Shown here: positions 25,755-34,003 of the stretch, piece by piece
Numbering within the stretch: position 1 is the first letter of the stretch
How the letters are laid out: each line of letters opens with the position of its first letter
Assembly: GCA_965277875.1 (NCBI GenBank)
Contig: CBDIDV010000002.1
Span: 5,642,001-5,706,000 of the forward strand
Source of the DNA: CAWFQB01 sp965277875
GTDB taxonomy: Bacteria > Armatimonadota > Chthonomonadetes > Chthonomonadales > Chthonomonadaceae
Direction: 5' to 3'
Length of the DNA stretch: 64,000 nt
Notes under the pieces: model-generated
What the model was told of the DNA's origin: nothing
The model's database searches: none
Seen by the model: only the letters and a program-made list of their open reading frames with translations
Translations under genes and position numbers: made by a program

Positions 25755-25798
25755 AAAATACGGGTGGAGCAGAATATTTTCTGCTCCACCCGTATTTT
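25755..25798 (+). terminator. Terminator of the tRNA transcript
   Basis: A perfect 20-bp stem (25755-25774 with 25779-25798) with loop TATT begins AAAATACGGG and ends CCCGTATTTT, 23 bp after the tRNA. Confidence 0.9.
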
Positions 25799-26263
25799 AT
25801 CAAGAGATATAAGGAAATAGACATAGAAAAGCCTTGCGCGAATCAGTGAATTGTGCTATTATTTCTTCATTGCAGAATTTGGCGCGCACCGCCCACGCGC
25901 AAGCCTCTCCTGGCATGACACAGGTCATGAACTCCCTCCGTTCAAGAGCCTGCGATATTCCCCCTGACCGATGTTCTGGCAGCTTCGACGCTGTCTCGCT
26001 CATGTCCGGTCACCAGAATCTGGCCCCGCCGCCAATGACACTGCCTTGCGATGCGTGAAGAAGTTCCTGGTATGCGTTCCGCCGCGCCTGCAAACTCTTT
26101 CGGCCTCTGTTGTTGCGACGCCATCAAAACACCCTTTCCCTTGTAAAGCTTTCCCGATATATCTTTCTGAATAGCGTTGTTCGTGGTTGGTAGTCGTGGT
26201 TGTTTGTACAGACTGTCAGACGGTCTGATTCCGACTCCGCGCCCTGAGTGTAAGGATAATCGT
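25799..26263. other. Gene-free leader of the TolB-like gene
   Basis: No credible gene is seen in these 465 bp. The palindrome CAGAC-n9-GTCTG at 26209-26227 lies 37 bp before the start and could be an operator or hairpin. Confidence 0.4.
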
Positions 26264-27457
26264 ATGAGTCGTTCCAACACAAACCGTTTCAAATCAAATC
26301 GCTCTGTAATCGCGCCGCTGACCTTTGCGCTCGCCTCCCTCTGGCTGGGGGCGCAGGCGATGCACAGGCCGCCAGGCGCCGCCGCTCGCGCCGCACAGAC
26401 GCCTGCGTCCGATACCGCCCATGCCTCTGCGTCTTCCAACGATCTGCGCGACCCGCGCGAAACGCACGTAACCAACATTCGCCAGCTTACGTTTGGCGGG
26501 CAGAACGCCGAGGCGTATTTCAGCCCGGACGGCAAGCGGCTGATCTTTCAGTCGCAGCGCGACGGCAGCGAGTGCGATCAGCAGTATGTGATGGACACGG
26601 ACGGCGCGCATGTCCGGCGCGTCAGCACGGGAACGGGGCGCACGACCTGCGGATTGTGGCTCAAGGACGGCAAGCGCGTCCTGTTCAGCAGCACGCACGG
26701 CAGCGACCCGGCCTGCCCGCCCAAGCCCGATATGTCGCTGGGCTACGTGTGGCCCGTATATCCCACGTACCGCATTTACACGGCAAAGGCGGACGGCAGC
26801 GATGTAAAACCTTTGTTCCCCTCAGCCCTCAAGAAGAATGCAGAACCTGGCTATAATGCAGAGAGTGTTCTGTCACCCGATGGCTCGCGCATCGTGTTTA
26901 CCAGTGACAGGGGCGGCGACCTGGACATCTGGACGATGAACGTGGACGGCAGCCATGCGCGGCAGCTTACGCACAGCCTGGGCTACGATGGCGGGCCGTG
27001 GTGGTCGCCGGACGGCAAGCGCATCTGCTACCGCGCCTACCACCCGCAGACGCCTAAAGAAATCGCCGATTACAAGAACCTGCTGGCACGGCATCTGATA
27101 CGGCCTACCACGCTGGATCTGTATGTAATGGACGCGGACGGGACGCATCAGCGGCCCATAACCGACGACCGGACGGCAAACATCGCGAACTTTGCGCCAA
27201 GCTGGACGCCGGATGGCAAAAGCCTGATCTACGCGTCCAACAACGCCGATCCCAAGCGCCGCGCTTTTGAGGTGTACGTGATTTCGGTAGACACGCCGGA
27301 CGGCAAGCCGGGTACGCCGGAACGCATCACGTATGGCGGGCAGTTCGATGGCTTTCCGAATTTCAGCCCGGACGGCAAGCGCCTGGTCTGGGCCTCGAAC
27401 CGGCACGGAACCGTGCCGCACGAAACCAATGTTTTCATCGCCGACTGGATTCCCTAG
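26264..27457 (+). CDS. Secreted TolB-like beta-propeller (PD40 repeats)
   Basis: A 397-residue exported protein. A signal-type N terminus (VIAPLTFALASLWLGAQA) leads into WD40-like/PD40 repeats with the mark FSPDGKR or a variant: AYFSPDGKRLIF, LLKDG-type loops, SVLSPDGSRIVFTSDR, PWWSPDGKRICY, PSWTPDGKSLIYAS and PNFSPDGKRLVWASNR. This propeller is related to TolB and the N domain of prolyl oligopeptidases, but no catalytic domain follows. It likely binds a protein or carbohydrate outside the membrane. Start ATG 26264 has AAGGA 8 nt upstream. Confidence 0.85.
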   Translation: MSRSNTNRFKSNRSVIAPLTFALASLWLGAQAMHRPPGAAARAAQTPASDTAHASASSNDLRDPRETHVTNIRQLTFGGQNAEAYFSPDGKRLIFQSQRDGSECDQQYVMDTDGAHVRRVSTGTGRTTCGLWLKDGKRVLFSSTHGSDPACPPKPDMSLGYVWPVYPTYRIYTAKADGSDVKPLFPSALKKNAEPGYNAESVLSPDGSRIVFTSDRGGDLDIWTMNVDGSHARQLTHSLGYDGGPWWSPDGKRICYRAYHPQTPKEIADYKNLLARHLIRPTTLDLYVMDADGTHQRPITDDRTANIANFAPSWTPDGKSLIYASNNADPKRRAFEVYVISVDTPDGKPGTPERITYGGQFDGFPNFSPDGKRLVWASNRHGTVPHETNVFIADWIP

Positions 27458-27617
27458 CGGGCAGGGGACCGACTTCTAAGGCGCAGGCCCGCGCGTCATC
27501 TTATCGAAAGTCAGTGCCGACGATCAATACTCCCAATTCTCCACGTCTTTTCTGTGGAAAGCAGCGTTCCAATCGCTGTGGCCCATCGCGAAGATAACAT
27601 GAGACGAAAGTAACATT

Positions 27618-28109
27618 ATGCTGGAAGACATCAAAACGCTGCTGGTGGAGCGGTACGGGGAACGGTGGCTCAACAGCGTCAACAATCAGAACGGCATCGC
27701 CGAAGACCTGTCTATCTTTGAAAAGGACATCATGCGTATCAGCCGCAAATTCGGGCTGGCGGGACGCGGCATGTTTATTTCCGAAGAAACGGAAGTGGTC
27801 GCCCGCTATGAGGTCATCAAGCCGGTCAGCACGCTGTTCGATCTGGACGCCCTGTTTTATGGATGGTGGGGGCATCGCGCCTCGGAGAACATCAGCTTTG
27901 TGGAGCGCGAGATAGGCGACGACGAGATCATCTATCACTTCATCACGGGAACGCCCACGCACGGCCATAGCGGGCGCATTATCCTGATGGGCCGCGAAGT
28001 GCGCGCCGTGGTGCAAAAACGCTGGGAACGCCGCCTGAAGAAGTTGGGAATGCCAACACCCGCGCAGCCCGAAGACGCCCTGCCCCTAGACACAAGCGCC
28101 AACAATTAG
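27618..28109 (+). CDS. Conserved-looking protein of unknown function
   Basis: A 163-residue protein without signal peptide or membrane helices. The N-terminal third is charged and helical (MLEDIKTLLVERYGERW). The middle has alternating hydrophobic and charged residues (FVEREIGDDEIIYHFITG) suggesting a mixed alpha/beta fold. The C terminus is basic, then Pro-rich. I do not recognise a family. Codon use is like the neighbours. It has its own 160-bp leader with GAGACGAAAG upstream of the ATG. Confidence 0.55.
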   Translation: MLEDIKTLLVERYGERWLNSVNNQNGIAEDLSIFEKDIMRISRKFGLAGRGMFISEETEVVARYEVIKPVSTLFDLDALFYGWWGHRASENISFVEREIGDDEIIYHFITGTPTHGHSGRIILMGREVRAVVQKRWERRLKKLGMPTPAQPEDALPLDTSANN

Positions 28110-28500
28110 CGCGCTTTAGCGCGTTGCTGGCTGGACAACTCGCTCAATGCCGAGCGCCCCGACTAAGGGACGGCCCCGCCGCCGCCCTCCTGCCTTCTTT
28201 CGTCTGACCCCGCATTTCCCTGTCTGCTGCACTGGTCGTAGATAAGGTTGCTTCCGCCTCGCCTGCTCTGTTTCACTTCTGGCTCTTGTATCGTTGCTGT
28301 TTCCTGCATCTGCACTTTTATCCTGGTTATCGTCCTCTCGAAGCGGCGAGGACGGGATTTTCGGGCTTGATTTTCGCACTCCCGACAACAATATTCCCAA
28401 TCTTGCCCACATACGCGAGTTCCGGCTGCAAACGCGGCCCTACGAATGGGCGGATTTCCGCAATGTGCAGCTTCAGCCGGCGGGGGGGCGATAGGAGGCT

Positions 28501-28644
28501 GTCTTGAACTCGGATTTTTGGGATTGAAAGGATGAACGTGATTATCCGTGTGCAGTTCTGATCTGCTGTATAAAGGCAAGACGCCGGTTCGCAGCGCATA
28601 CAATCCTGTCCATCCTTTCAATCCCAAAAATCCGAGTTCAAGAC
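28501..28644. repeat. Long perfect inverted repeat, GTCTTGAACTCGGATT family
   Basis: A 34-bp arm at 28501-28534 is repeated perfectly in reverse complement at 28611-28644 around a 76-bp centre. Both arms share GTCTTGAACTCGGATT with the element at 38292-38439. It fills the gap before the DoxX gene; the rest of 28110-28500 shows no gene. Confidence 0.85.
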
Positions 28645-28650
28645 AAAATA

Positions 28651-29046
28651 TCAAGCCGCTTGTTCCTTCGCGAGCGCGGCCCGCCACACCCACCAGATCA
28701 ATAGAAATTGCAGCGGCAGGCGCAATAACCCGACGAGCGCGAACCCTGTCCAGCCGTGTACGCTCAGTTCATGCGTGAACATGTAGATGTTGGCAGGGAA
28801 TACAGCCACGAGCAGCAGGATCAGGCCCCACGCGGCAAACCGACGTACCAACGGCACAAGCACACCCGCCCCGCCCAGCATCTCGAACACGCCGCTGATG
28901 TATACGAGGGCGAGCGGGTGGGGCAGGGCAGGCGGCATGATACCGAGGTAAGGGCGCGGCGCAGCAAAGTGCATCGCGCCTGCCCCGATGAAGAGCAGGG
29001 CGAGCATCTGTCGCGAGCGATTAGGGCGCGTAGATATGTCGGGCAT
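28651..29046 (-). CDS. DoxX-like integral membrane protein
   Basis: A 131-residue four-helix membrane protein of the DoxX/DUF4345-like type. Hydrophobic segments are MLALLFIGAGAMHF, LALVYISGVFEMLGGAGVLV, AAWGLILLLVAVFPANIYMF and LLRLPLQFLLIWWVW. Motifs F-x2-GA-x2-HF and SG-x2-E-x3-G are characteristic. DoxX relatives are linked to redox or detoxification membrane complexes, but this subgroup has no firm role. It is a single gene whose stop codon lies seven bases from the inverted-repeat arm. Confidence 0.75.
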   Translation of the reverse strand: MPDISTRPNRSRQMLALLFIGAGAMHFAAPRPYLGIMPPALPHPLALVYISGVFEMLGGAGVLVPLVRRFAAWGLILLLVAVFPANIYMFTHELSVHGWTGFALVGLLRLPLQFLLIWWVWRAALAKEQAA

Positions 29047-29360
29047 AAAAAACGTCTTTCCGGCGGTTTAATAGCGCCAAGCGCCAAGTTTCTCCTCTGT
29101 GGATATTTCAGCATTTCGCGAACGCTAAGCGGCCATTCGTTGGATGTTTGTACTTCCGCCTTAGTGCATCGCGTCCGCTACGACGCTCGGTGACGCAGTC
29201 ACCTCCAAGCCAGGTACAGGAACGCACTTGGCCCCACAAATTTGCTTGGCATAACTACCTCGCGCGATCTGCAAAGTACGATTTGCGGCTGTTTTTGCAG
29301 GCTTCTCCTAAGACACACGCAGACCGCGCCGACAAGTTCCGCAAATACCCGGCAAAATGC

Positions 29361-29390
29361 TTGACGGTGTCCGGTTTAGTGTGCTACAAT
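29361..29390 (+). promoter_or_regulatory. Promoter of the cobalamin-riboswitch transcript
   Basis: TTGACG (29361-29366) and TACAAT (29385-29390) are 18 bp apart, placing the transcript start near 29397, about 35 nt before the riboswitch. The rest of 29047-29360 holds nothing recognisable. Confidence 0.6.
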
Positions 29391-29431
29391 CCCCCGTTCT
29401 ATTCGCACAATAATTGTATATGCTCTCTGCT

Positions 29432-29542
29432 GACGACGCGACGCGGTGTACGCGCGCTTAATTGGGAAAGTCCGGTGCAAATCCGGCGCTGTGCCGCAAC
29501 TGTGATGGGGTGTCTTGCCCCTCAGCCAGAATGCCAGTCGTC
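29432..29542 (+). promoter_or_regulatory. Cobalamin (B12) riboswitch
   Basis: Conserved core elements occur in order: TTAATTGGGAA, CCGGTGCAAATCCGG, CTGTGCCGCAACTGTGA, a GGGG/CCCC hairpin (29507-29521) and AGCCAGAATGCC. The outer stem can form from GACGA (29432-29436) and TCGTC (29538-29542). Just after it, CCGCCTG (29542-29548) can pair with CAGGCGG (29592-29598), which overlaps the purine-rich ribosome site of the next gene. Translational control is therefore likely. A second hairpin, TGCCGTCGC/GCGGCGGCA, competes. Confidence 0.9.
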
Positions 29543-29612
29543 CGCCTGCCGTCGCTTTTTGCGGCGGCACTATCCACCGGCCTGCGAGCAACAGGCGGAA
29601 AGGTCCCCGACC

Positions 29613-30452
29613 GTGCTTTATTTTGCCCGGCCTGTGCCGTCTGCGACGCCACAGCGCTCTTGCCCGTCCCCTGACTGTCCTTCTGCCGATGGCCGCGCCC
29701 GCCGCGCGCCGGGTTTCACTCTAATCGAACTGCTCGTCGTGATCGCCATTATCGCGATCCTCGCCGCCATCCTGTTTCCCGTCTTTGCCCAGGCGCGCGA
29801 AAAGGCGCGGCAGGCACAATGCGCTTCCAACCTGCGTCAACTCGGCATGGCCTGGCAGATGTACGCGCAGGACTACGACGAGGTCGCCTGTCCCTCCTAC
29901 AACAAGTATTGCGTGGCTGCCAACGCCTGCGTCGGCAATGCCGACGATGCCTGGGATTTCCGCCACGCGCCCGATGGAACCTGGCAGACCGGACTGCTGG
30001 GAACCTACACCAAAGCAGGGCAGATTTACGGCTGCCCGGACAATCCTTTTGCCAAGAACCCCGGCCAGCGCCCCTACAACGGCTATGGCTACAACGCCAC
30101 CTACATCGGCGGCGACTACGCGCTGCCGCAGGGCGATGATCCGCCCTGTACGCTCGCGCAGATCGCGCAGCCTGCCGACACCACCCTCTTTGCCGACGCG
30201 GGCTACACCACGAATGGCCCCGCTCTGCCGGAAAACTTTCTGCGCGCCCCCAGCGAATCGCAGACCTACCTGAACTCCGGTCAGATCCACTTTCGGCACA
30301 CGCGCCGAGCCAGTGTCGCGTTCGCGGACGGGCATGTTCACGCCCAATCCAATCAGCGCCCTGATCCCAACTACCCCGATTTCGGCTGGCTCTCCCTGGA
30401 TGACTCGGCATACGGGCCGGGTATGCAGCCGTCCAGCGCGTATCGCCGCTGA
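29613..30452 (+). CDS. Prepilin-like protein with H-x9-DG motif
   Basis: A type IV pilin-like protein of about 279 aa. The prepilin peptidase site and hydrophobic helix read GFTLIELLVVIAIIAILAAI. A DUF1559-like domain follows (KARQAQCASNLRQLGMAWQM, YAQDYDE). The C-terminal signature HTRRASVAFADG is H-x9-DG. Unusually long leader sequence precedes the cleavage site if GTG 29613 is the start; GTG 29634 is possible. The frame is open far upstream but runs through the riboswitch, so those codons are not used. It is the first gene after a B12 riboswitch. Confidence 0.85.
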   Translation: MLYFARPVPSATPQRSCPSPDCPSADGRARRAPGFTLIELLVVIAIIAILAAILFPVFAQAREKARQAQCASNLRQLGMAWQMYAQDYDEVACPSYNKYCVAANACVGNADDAWDFRHAPDGTWQTGLLGTYTKAGQIYGCPDNPFAKNPGQRPYNGYGYNATYIGGDYALPQGDDPPCTLAQIAQPADTTLFADAGYTTNGPALPENFLRAPSESQTYLNSGQIHFRHTRRASVAFADGHVHAQSNQRPDPNYPDFGWLSLDDSAYGPGMQPSSAYRR

Positions 30453-30508
30453 ACATGGCAGCGCGTATCGCCGCTGAACATGGCAGCGCGTACCGCCGCT
30501 GAACGGGA
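30434..30508 (+). repeat. Three 25-bp tandem repeats across a stop codon
   Basis: A 25-bp unit beginning CAGCGCGTATCGCCGCTGAA occurs at 30434, 30459 and 30484, the third slightly changed. The first copy encodes the last codons and TGA of the prepilin-like gene. Confidence 0.9.
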
Positions 30509-30581
30509 TCGCGCTTTCGCTGTTCCAAACCGCGTTCTCACTTTTTCGCCCGATACTCTCTCCCTCCTGAAAGGAACTTTC

Positions 30582-31538
30582 ATGTCTCGTACCCACACGC
30601 GCGGCACAATGCGTCTTAACACAAGACGGGCTGTGCTAAAATCTCTGGCCGCGCTCACGCTCGCGACTCTTTCCATCCTGCCTGCCTGCGCGCAAACCTT
30701 TGCAACGAGCGTGGTCAGCAGTTCCGGGCTTGGCTCCAACGGTCTGTACAACAATCCCGCCGCCGCGCTTGGTCAGCCCACGACGCTCATCAACGGCATC
30801 TTCGACACACCCAGCGGCACCTACCATGATTCGATGGTTTACGCGCCTTACGCGACCGATCCGGGCGGTAACAACGTGATCGTGTCGCTAGGGGCGACCG
30901 GAAGCGTCACAGTCAAGTTCGACACGCCCATCGTTCACAGCGATCAGCACTGGTACGGCGACGACTTCATCGTCTTCGGCAACAGCGCTTTTACAGCAAA
31001 TTCAGCTATCACGCCGACTACGGACATGTCCCAGGTGCTGATCGGCAGCGCGGGCGGCATTTACCAGAATGGAACCCCCACAGTCAGAGTGAGCGCGGAT
31101 GGCATCAACTTCACCACGCTGACCGCTCCGATCTGGTATCCCACCAATTCCTATTACTGGTCGGGAAATTATGCCGTTAATCCGAGCGGATGGGACGACA
31201 GCCGCCTGGAAGATTTCACCAAACCCATCAACCCCAGCCTGACTCCAGCGAGCTTTGGCGGCGTAACGGTCGCGTATGCGGCCAATACCCTCTATGGCGG
31301 CTCGGCAGGCGGAGCCGCCTTTTCCCTTGCCGGCGTCCTGGACGCGTCCGGCAATCCGCTTACCTCCATTCAGTACATCCAGTTCAACGGCGGAAGCGGC
31401 GGGGGCGCGTACAACATTGACGCGGTATCACGCGTTAGTTTCGCCTCCAATGCCGTGCCGGAGCCAAACGCCGCGCTGGTCTTTGCCATTGGTCTGCTGG
31501 GAGTCGGCTTTGTGCGCCGTCGAAGCCGTCAGGCATGA
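30582..31538 (+). CDS. PEP-CTERM secreted surface protein
   Basis: A 318-residue exported protein. The N terminus is a signal peptide (VLKSLAALTLATLSILPACA). The body is beta-rich and Gly/Asn/Thr-rich, with NPAAALGQPTTLI, GATGSVTVKFDTPIV and YGDDFIVFGNSAF, a pattern I associate with planctomycete-type surface proteins of unknown function. The C terminus is a PEP-CTERM sorting signal: VPEPNAALVFAIGLLG, then RRRSRQ. Processing would need an exosortase, not seen in this window. AAAGGA lies 7 nt before the ATG. It follows the riboswitch-linked prepilin gene by 129 bp. Confidence 0.8.
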   Translation: MSRTHTRGTMRLNTRRAVLKSLAALTLATLSILPACAQTFATSVVSSSGLGSNGLYNNPAAALGQPTTLINGIFDTPSGTYHDSMVYAPYATDPGGNNVIVSLGATGSVTVKFDTPIVHSDQHWYGDDFIVFGNSAFTANSAITPTTDMSQVLIGSAGGIYQNGTPTVRVSADGINFTTLTAPIWYPTNSYYWSGNYAVNPSGWDDSRLEDFTKPINPSLTPASFGGVTVAYAANTLYGGSAGGAAFSLAGVLDASGNPLTSIQYIQFNGGSGGGAYNIDAVSRVSFASNAVPEPNAALVFAIGLLGVGFVRRRSRQA

Positions 31539-31615
31539 CCCTGCTCGCCACTTTTTCAACACTTTTTCTATTGATTTTCTACTGAGGACTAACTGAGGAC
31601 TAAAGGAAACAAATC

Positions 31616-32260
31616 GTGAAACTCAAATTTTTCGCCGTGCTGCTGTGCTTGCTCTGCGCGGTGTCTTCGGGGGCGCAGATCTTTGCGCCCAATGTCACGC
31701 AGACAATCGGCACGGGCAGCAATCTCTCGTACTTTGTCATTAACTTTGAGGACGGGCCGAACTTCGCGCACAACCCGGCTTCCGACTTTGTCTTCGGCTA
31801 TCGCTGGAACTTCGCAGCAGGCAATGTCGCGCCTACCGGGGACGACATGATCCACGCGCTGTCCGCGCCGGTAACGGGAGTGGGGTTGCAGACATCGGAA
31901 ACCGTTTTCAGCTTTGGCACTTTAGTCAACAGCTTCAGCTACGGTTCCCACTCTCAGACGGGCAACTACAACCTGAACCACAGCTACTGGGCATACTGGC
32001 TGAGTACGGACGCGCGGCTGGGCCAGAGCGTGTCCGACTGGACAAGCTCTGGAATCGGGGTCAGCGACCGCCAGTTGACCAACGGCTCCTACGATGGCTG
32101 GACGTTCAGCGCGCTCAACGTCACGCCCTCTCCGCTCACGCCCGCAGCCGTGCCGGAACCGGGCGCTGTGCTGTGCTTCGTCATGGGTTCGGGCGGTCTG
32201 CTTATTCTATGCCGCAAGCGTCTCCGAAAACAGCCGGAAATAACCAAAAGCAGCCCTTAG
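31616..32260 (+). CDS. Second PEP-CTERM secreted protein
   Basis: A 214-residue exported protein. The signal peptide is FFAVLLCLLCAVSSGAQ. The domain contains VINFEDGPNFAH, FVFGYRWNF, GDDMIHAL, FVNSFSYG-like SFSYGSHSQTGNYNLNH, YWAYWLSTD and NGSYDGWTFSALN, an aromatic-rich beta fold of unknown role. The C terminus is a PEP-CTERM signal (AVPEPGAVLCFVMGSGGLLI, then RKRLRK). The start is GTG with AAAGGAAA upstream. It is 77 bp after the first PEP-CTERM gene and ahead of a strong terminator, so the three genes probably share the riboswitch transcript. Confidence 0.8.
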   Translation: MKLKFFAVLLCLLCAVSSGAQIFAPNVTQTIGTGSNLSYFVINFEDGPNFAHNPASDFVFGYRWNFAAGNVAPTGDDMIHALSAPVTGVGLQTSETVFSFGTLVNSFSYGSHSQTGNYNLNHSYWAYWLSTDARLGQSVSDWTSSGIGVSDRQLTNGSYDGWTFSALNVTPSPLTPAAVPEPGAVLCFVMGSGGLLILCRKRLRKQPEITKSSP

Positions 32261-32295
32261 TGAGCGGAAGTAAGCGGTGGCATTCGCGTCCTGTT

Positions 32296-32340
32296 CTGCC
32301 GTGTGTTTCTAATATCGAAACACACGGCAGGTTTTGCTTT
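32296..32340 (+). terminator. Terminator of the riboswitch operon
   Basis: A perfect 14-bp stem CTGCCGTGTGTTTC/GAAACACACGGCAG (32296-32309, 32317-32330) is followed by GTTTTGCTTT, 35 bp after the last PEP-CTERM gene. Confidence 0.9.
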
Positions 32341-32449
32341 AGTCGCCCGCCTGTTTTTCGGCCTGGGCTTGCATCGCGGCGCGTGTTGGGGTATGCTTGC
32401 CGCGTCCTTAGCGTCCTTATCGGCAATCGCCAACATGACAAGGTTATCC

Positions 32450-32821
32450 ATGACCCAGGCCACACCTCCAATGACCAACGCATCCCCCGACTGCATCTTT
32501 TGCAAAATCGCGAGCGGGCAAATACCCGTTCCTGCTGTGTTTGAGAACGAGGAGTTTTTCGCGTTTCGCGACCAGCATCCGCAGGCCCCGGTTCATGTCC
32601 TGCTGATCCCCAGAGCGCACTTTCCGACCCTGCTGGATATGAACGACGAAGCCCTGCTGGGCCGCGCCCTGCTCGCCGTGCAGCAGACCGCGTATGCGCT
32701 CGGCCTCGACGACGAAGGTTTCCGGGTCGTCCTGAACACCCGCGACAATGGCGGGCAGACCGTGTACCACGTTCACTGGCACATCCTGGGTGGGCGCTTC
32801 ATGCAATGGCCTCCCGGCTGA
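32450..32821 (+). CDS. HIT family nucleotide-binding hydrolase
   Basis: A 123-residue histidine-triad protein of the HINT type, cleaving AMP-linked small molecules. Motifs are CIFCKIASGQIP at the N terminus, VHVLLIPRAHFPTL, NTRDNGGQTVYHVHWHILGG. The catalytic triad is HVHWH. The frame is open upstream into a preceding terminator, but ATG 32450 with AAGG 7 nt upstream begins where the family begins. It is convergent with the NIF3 gene. Confidence 0.92.
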   Translation: MTQATPPMTNASPDCIFCKIASGQIPVPAVFENEEFFAFRDQHPQAPVHVLLIPRAHFPTLLDMNDEALLGRALLAVQQTAYALGLDDEGFRVVLNTRDNGGQTVYHVHWHILGGRFMQWPPG

Positions 32822-32871
32822 TAACCATCTATTCACACGGACGCCTATGCCCGAATGGATGTGATGAACGC

Positions 32872-33636
32872 CTATAATCCGGTCGGGTGATCAATGTAAA
32901 ACGATTCAAGACCGAAGCGTTCTTCCAGATGGCGGGCCAGGGCGCGGACGCCGACCGTTTCCGTGGCGTAGTGGCCTGCGTAGAGTACGTTCATGCCCCG
33001 CTCCTCGGCGTCGAAGTAGGTGTGGTGCTGGCCCTCGCCCGTCAGGAACGTATCAATGCCGCGCATAGACGCCCGCTCGATCCAACTGCCCGCGCCGCCC
33101 GTGACGATGCCGATACGCCTGATTTGTTCCGGGCCGGTCGCGATCACGAGCGGCTCGATACCTAGCGTGTTTCGCACCCGGCTTACGAACTCCGTCCGCG
33201 TCATGCTGACATCGGCATACACGCCCAGCGGAACGCCCTCCATTTCTCCCCACAGCCCCGATACGTCCAGCCCCAACGCGCGCGCCAGAACGTGATTGTT
33301 GCCCACTTCCGGGTGCGCGTCCAGAGGCGCGTGGGACGAATACAGCGCGATGTCGTTTTTGATGAGCGGGGCCAACCGGCGATAGATCATGCCTGTAAGC
33401 GGAGCTTTCGCCCCCCAGAATAGGCCGTGATGCACGATCATGAAATCCGCGCCGCCTGCCACGGCCTGTGCGATGCTCGCCTGACACGCATCTACGGCCA
33501 CGGCCACGCGCCGCACCTCGGCTTTCCCCTCCACCTGCAAGCCGTTAAACGCGTCTTTATAATCCGGCACATTGCGCGTGTCCAGATAGTCGTTCAAATA
33601 GGCGACAAGCGCGTCTTGCTTCACTATTTTGATCAT
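32872..33636 (-). CDS. NIF3/YqfO family metal-binding protein
   Basis: A 254-residue NIF3-like protein, formerly called GTP cyclohydrolase 1 type 2. Metal-ligand motifs are FMIVHHGLFWG, YSSHAPLDAH, FLTGEGQHH and the C-terminal YAGHYATETVG. N-terminal FNGLQVEGK is also typical. It lacks the extra insert of the longer YqfO forms, so it is the short type. Proteins of this family form hexamers with dinuclear metal sites; the cellular role is not settled. It is a single gene. Confidence 0.9.
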   Translation of the reverse strand: MIKIVKQDALVAYLNDYLDTRNVPDYKDAFNGLQVEGKAEVRRVAVAVDACQASIAQAVAGGADFMIVHHGLFWGAKAPLTGMIYRRLAPLIKNDIALYSSHAPLDAHPEVGNNHVLARALGLDVSGLWGEMEGVPLGVYADVSMTRTEFVSRVRNTLGIEPLVIATGPEQIRRIGIVTGGAGSWIERASMRGIDTFLTGEGQHHTYFDAEERGMNVLYAGHYATETVGVRALARHLEERFGLESFYIDHPTGL

Positions 33637-33899
33637 GGAATTGTCTCCTTGTAAAGTTTTTACGTGACGTTAAAACAATCTTACAGGTGGCGCTAAGCAG
33701 CAGCGCGAACAGCACGAATAAACGACTATCATCAGCGTCATTGCGCGCGAAGAATAGTTCGTCAAAGCGCCATCTTATGGCGATAAACGCATTGTTTCGC
33801 GCTGATGTGCTTGTTTCCTCTCGTAACTACGGGTAAGGATACAAACGTACATCACAAACTAGATACAGCATAATCCGCCAAAAAAAGAGCAATTTTTGG

Positions 33900-33929
33900 T
33901 TGCATTTGGGCTGCTTCCTGTGTTATACT
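33900..33929 (+). promoter_or_regulatory. Promoter of the DUF1844 gene
   Basis: TTGCAT (33900-33905) and TATACT (33924-33929) are 18 bp apart, about 75 bp before the start. The gap 33637-34003 has no gene. Confidence 0.5.
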
Positions 33930-34003
33930 TACGCACGTTGGAATTGATCCGCAACGAATTGGCGGGCGATTTAAAATCGAATTTTTGACCAGGAGAAGCC
34001 ACG

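Noticed and set aside
25388..25789. 133-codon minus-strand frame over the intron core and tRNA 3' half
   Set aside because: This sequence is fully explained by the group I core, tRNA exon and terminator.
25799..26003. Small minus-strand gene beside the tRNA terminator
   Set aside because: 67 codons with no ribosome site and no homology-like pattern.
28163..28693. 176-codon minus-strand frame
   Set aside because: Much of it is translated from the inverted-repeat arms; composition is low-complexity and it overlaps the DoxX gene.
29148..29612. In-frame N-terminal extension of the prepilin-like gene
   Set aside because: The segment overlaps the promoter and the cobalamin riboswitch, so it is leader RNA and not protein.
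30434..30508. CRISPR array
   Set aside because: Three 25-bp units are directly abutting with no spacers, so it is a simple tandem repeat.
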